From the NCBI GenBank assembly GCA_051002015.1, contig JBPCMS010000056.1:1-30414 (forward strand): DNA of 30,414 bases, written 5' to 3'. How positions within the stretch are numbered: position 1 is the stretch's first letter; each line of letters starts with the position of its first letter. Both the position numbers and the translations under genes were made by a program. The notes under the pieces were generated by a model. The model worked only from the letters and a program-made list of their open reading frames with translations, was not told where the DNA came from and did not search any database. Positions 28,843 to 30,414 of the stretch are shown here, in pieces. Source of the stretch: JACDBE01 sp051002015 (GTDB taxonomy: Bacteria > Actinomycetota > Acidimicrobiia > Spongiisociales > UBA5794).

Positions 28843-30306
28843 ATGTCCCCCCTCGCCGCCAGGTCGCTGGTGTTCTTCACGTCCGCCGCGGTGCTGGTGA
28901 TGGAGATCCTGGCCGGCCGCCTGCTCGCCCCCTACGTCGGGGTGACCCTGGAGACCTTCACCGGCATCATCGGGACCGTGCTCGCCGGGATCTCGCTGGG
29001 GGCGTGGGTGGGCGGACGGCTGGCCGACCGCCACCCGCCCCAGCGGCTACTGGGCCCAGCGCTGATCATCGGCGGGATCCTGGTCCTGGTCGCCCCCACC
29101 ATCGTGGCCGTCATCGGCCCCGCTCTCACCGGGGGCGGGCCGATCGAGATCGTCACCCTGGCCGCGGTTGGTTTCTTCGCCCCGGCCCTGGTCCTCAGCA
29201 CCGTGACCCCGATCGTGGCCAAGGTCACCCTCGACGACCTCGCCGAGACCGGGGCCGTGGTGGGCGGGCTCTCCGCGGTGGCGACCGCAGGCGCCATCTT
29301 CGGCACCTTCGTCACCGGGTTCGTGCTGGTGGCCGCCCTCCCCAGCCGGCCCATCGTCCTCGGCGTCGGCGTCGCCCTGGTGATCGTGGGGGCGATCATG
29401 GCGGTGCGAGCCGGGCGGCTCGGCCCTCCCCGTCTGGCCGGGGTGGTGGCGCTGACCCTGATCGGATCGGCCATGCTCGCCGTGGTGAGCGGACCCTGCC
29501 AGTTCGAGACGGCCTACTTCTGCGCCAAGGTCACCGTCGACGAGTCACGGGAGAGCGGGCGGCTGCTGTGGCTCGACACCCTGCGCCACTCCTACGTAGA
29601 CCTCAACGACCCGTCCTACCTCGACTTCCGGTACGCCCGGCTGATGGCGGACACGGTGCTCACCCACAGCCCGGAAGGTCCGCTCGACGCCCTCTACATC
29701 GGCGGGGGCGGGTTCACCCTCCCCCGGTGGCTGACCGCCGAGCGCCCCGGGAGCACCAACACCGTGCTCGAGCTCGACGCCAGCCTGGTCGACATCGCCG
29801 AGGACGAGCTCGGGCTCGACCCGGGCGACATCGACGTCATCACCCTCGGCGACGCCAGGCTCAACATCCTCCCCACACCCGACAACCACTTCGAGCTGGT
29901 GGTGGGCGACGCCTTCGGCGGGCTGTCTGTCCCGTGGCATCTCACCACCGAGGAGTTCGTCACCGAGATCGCCGCCAGGCTCACCGACGACGGTCTGTAC
30001 GTGATGAACCTGATCGACCATCCGCCCTTCCGGTTCGCCCGGGCGGAGGCGGCCACCCTGGCCGCGGTGTTCCCCGAGGTGCTGGTGATGGCCCCGCCCG
30101 CCTACATCGACGGCGTCAGGGGTGGCAACGTGGTTCTCGCCGCCGGGTGGCGGCCGTTCAACACCGCCGAGCTGGAGCGGGCGATCGCCGACAGGGCCGG
30201 AAGCGAGATCGCCCTCACCGGCGCCGCCGCCGCCGAATGGATCGGCGACTCCCCCACCCTCACCGACGAGTTAGCCCCCGTCGACCAATGGATCAGCCGG
30301 TCCTGA
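28843..30306 (+). CDS. Membrane-anchored spermidine-synthase-like protein
   Basis: 487 residues from ATG 28843; an upstream start at 28786 lacks support. Residues 1-215 contain six to eight membrane segments of the transporter-like type often fused to SpeE (LVFFTSAAVLVMEILAGRLL, ISLGAWVGGRLADR, FFAPALVLSTVTPIVAK). Residues 230-487 form a Rossmann aminopropyltransferase/methyltransferase fold: LYIGGGGFTLPRWL (about residue 284), VLELDASLVDIAEDEL, VVGDAFGGLSVPWHLTTEEF (Asp356) and a late VLAAGW strand. Such fusions are common in Actinomycetota, and their reaction is rarely shown; a true polyamine synthase role is not assured. The 3' end overlaps the convergent hydrolase gene by 14 bases. Confidence 0.87.
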   Translation: MSPLAARSLVFFTSAAVLVMEILAGRLLAPYVGVTLETFTGIIGTVLAGISLGAWVGGRLADRHPPQRLLGPALIIGGILVLVAPTIVAVIGPALTGGGPIEIVTLAAVGFFAPALVLSTVTPIVAKVTLDDLAETGAVVGGLSAVATAGAIFGTFVTGFVLVAALPSRPIVLGVGVALVIVGAIMAVRAGRLGPPRLAGVVALTLIGSAMLAVVSGPCQFETAYFCAKVTVDESRESGRLLWLDTLRHSYVDLNDPSYLDFRYARLMADTVLTHSPEGPLDALYIGGGGFTLPRWLTAERPGSTNTVLELDASLVDIAEDELGLDPGDIDVITLGDARLNILPTPDNHFELVVGDAFGGLSVPWHLTTEEFVTEIAARLTDDGLYVMNLIDHPPFRFARAEAATLAAVFPEVLVMAPPAYIDGVRGGNVVLAAGWRPFNTAELERAIADRAGSEIALTGAAAAEWIGDSPTLTDELAPVDQWISRS

Positions 30307-30414
30307 CCCGGTCGAGCCAGCCGGAGAGCACGTCCCAGAACGCCTGGTACTCGTTGCGATGGATGGAGTGGGCGCCGTTGGCGATCATCACGTACTCGAG
30401 ATGGGGCAGGGCGG
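30293..30414 (-). CDS. C-terminal end of an alpha/beta hydrolase (partial)
   Basis: Only the last 39 residues are in the window. They read EYVMIANGAHSIHRNEYQAF and then DVLSGWLDRVRTG before TGA. NGAHSIHR, with the catalytic-type His followed by a helix ending in FWDVLSGWL, is the usual end of alpha/beta hydrolases. The frame is open to the right edge. Confidence 0.6.
   Translation of the reverse strand, partial: ALPHLEYVMIANGAHSIHRNEYQAFWDVLSGWLDRVRTG

Noticed and set aside
28021..29034. 337-codon minus-strand frame spanning tRNA and repeat array B
   Set aside because: It runs through the tRNA gene and the palindromic array; only its last part (from 28272) is hydrolase-like and that is frameshifted.

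Overview
This window is high-GC DNA, and a complete WhiB-type four-cysteine regulator places it in Actinomycetota. A class such as Acidimicrobiia is plausible but unproven. Many genes start at GTG, and stop/start overlaps of the ATGA or GTGA type are common. One structural RNA (RNase P RNA) and one tRNA (Val, UAC) are present.

Positions 1-5848 (minus strand) hold a tightly coupled block: a WhiB regulator, a large signal-peptide/membrane protein, an ABC-2 type ATPase and permease, and a partial DUF4175-like membrane protein ending in a low-complexity Gly/Gln/Glu tail. Positions 6006-10530 are housekeeping: a gamma-glutamylcyclotransferase-like protein, rnpB, a lipoprotein, two overlapping half-size TauE/SafE permeases, a YdjM-like membrane protein, a coiled-coil zinc-ribbon protein and MsrA. 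A truncated VapC remnant follows. Positions 10950-14539 encode a heterodimeric ABC exporter whose two ATPase domains are degenerate in complementary ways.

Positions 14658-22214 form the most unusual intact gene group. It contains a 999-residue PEP-synthase/rifampin-phosphotransferase-like protein (ATP-grasp, phospho-His, helical region), a convergent 460-residue helical plus phospho-His protein, two paralogous small beta-rich proteins, a thymidylate-kinase-like P-loop kinase and a divergent nucleotidyltransferase-like protein. The function is unknown; phosphoryl or nucleotidyl transfer to an unknown substrate is an inference.

Positions 22270-24482 contain a palindromic 72-bp repeat array that ends a tiny signal-peptide ORF, then an FGE-like protein with an unclear start, an amidohydrolase and a MIP18/DUF59 protein. 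Positions 24596-28650 look like a decaying accessory region on the 3' side of tRNA-Val. It has two intact VapBC-type pairs, a DUF2442 gene, an alcohol-dehydrogenase scrap, remnants of a mercury-type locus (merR-like and merB-like fragments with frameshifts around an intact thioredoxin-like gene), a frameshifted alpha/beta hydrolase and a second copy of the 72-bp palindromic array. From 28843 conserved sequence resumes with a membrane-anchored spermidine-synthase-like protein and the end of an alpha/beta hydrolase.
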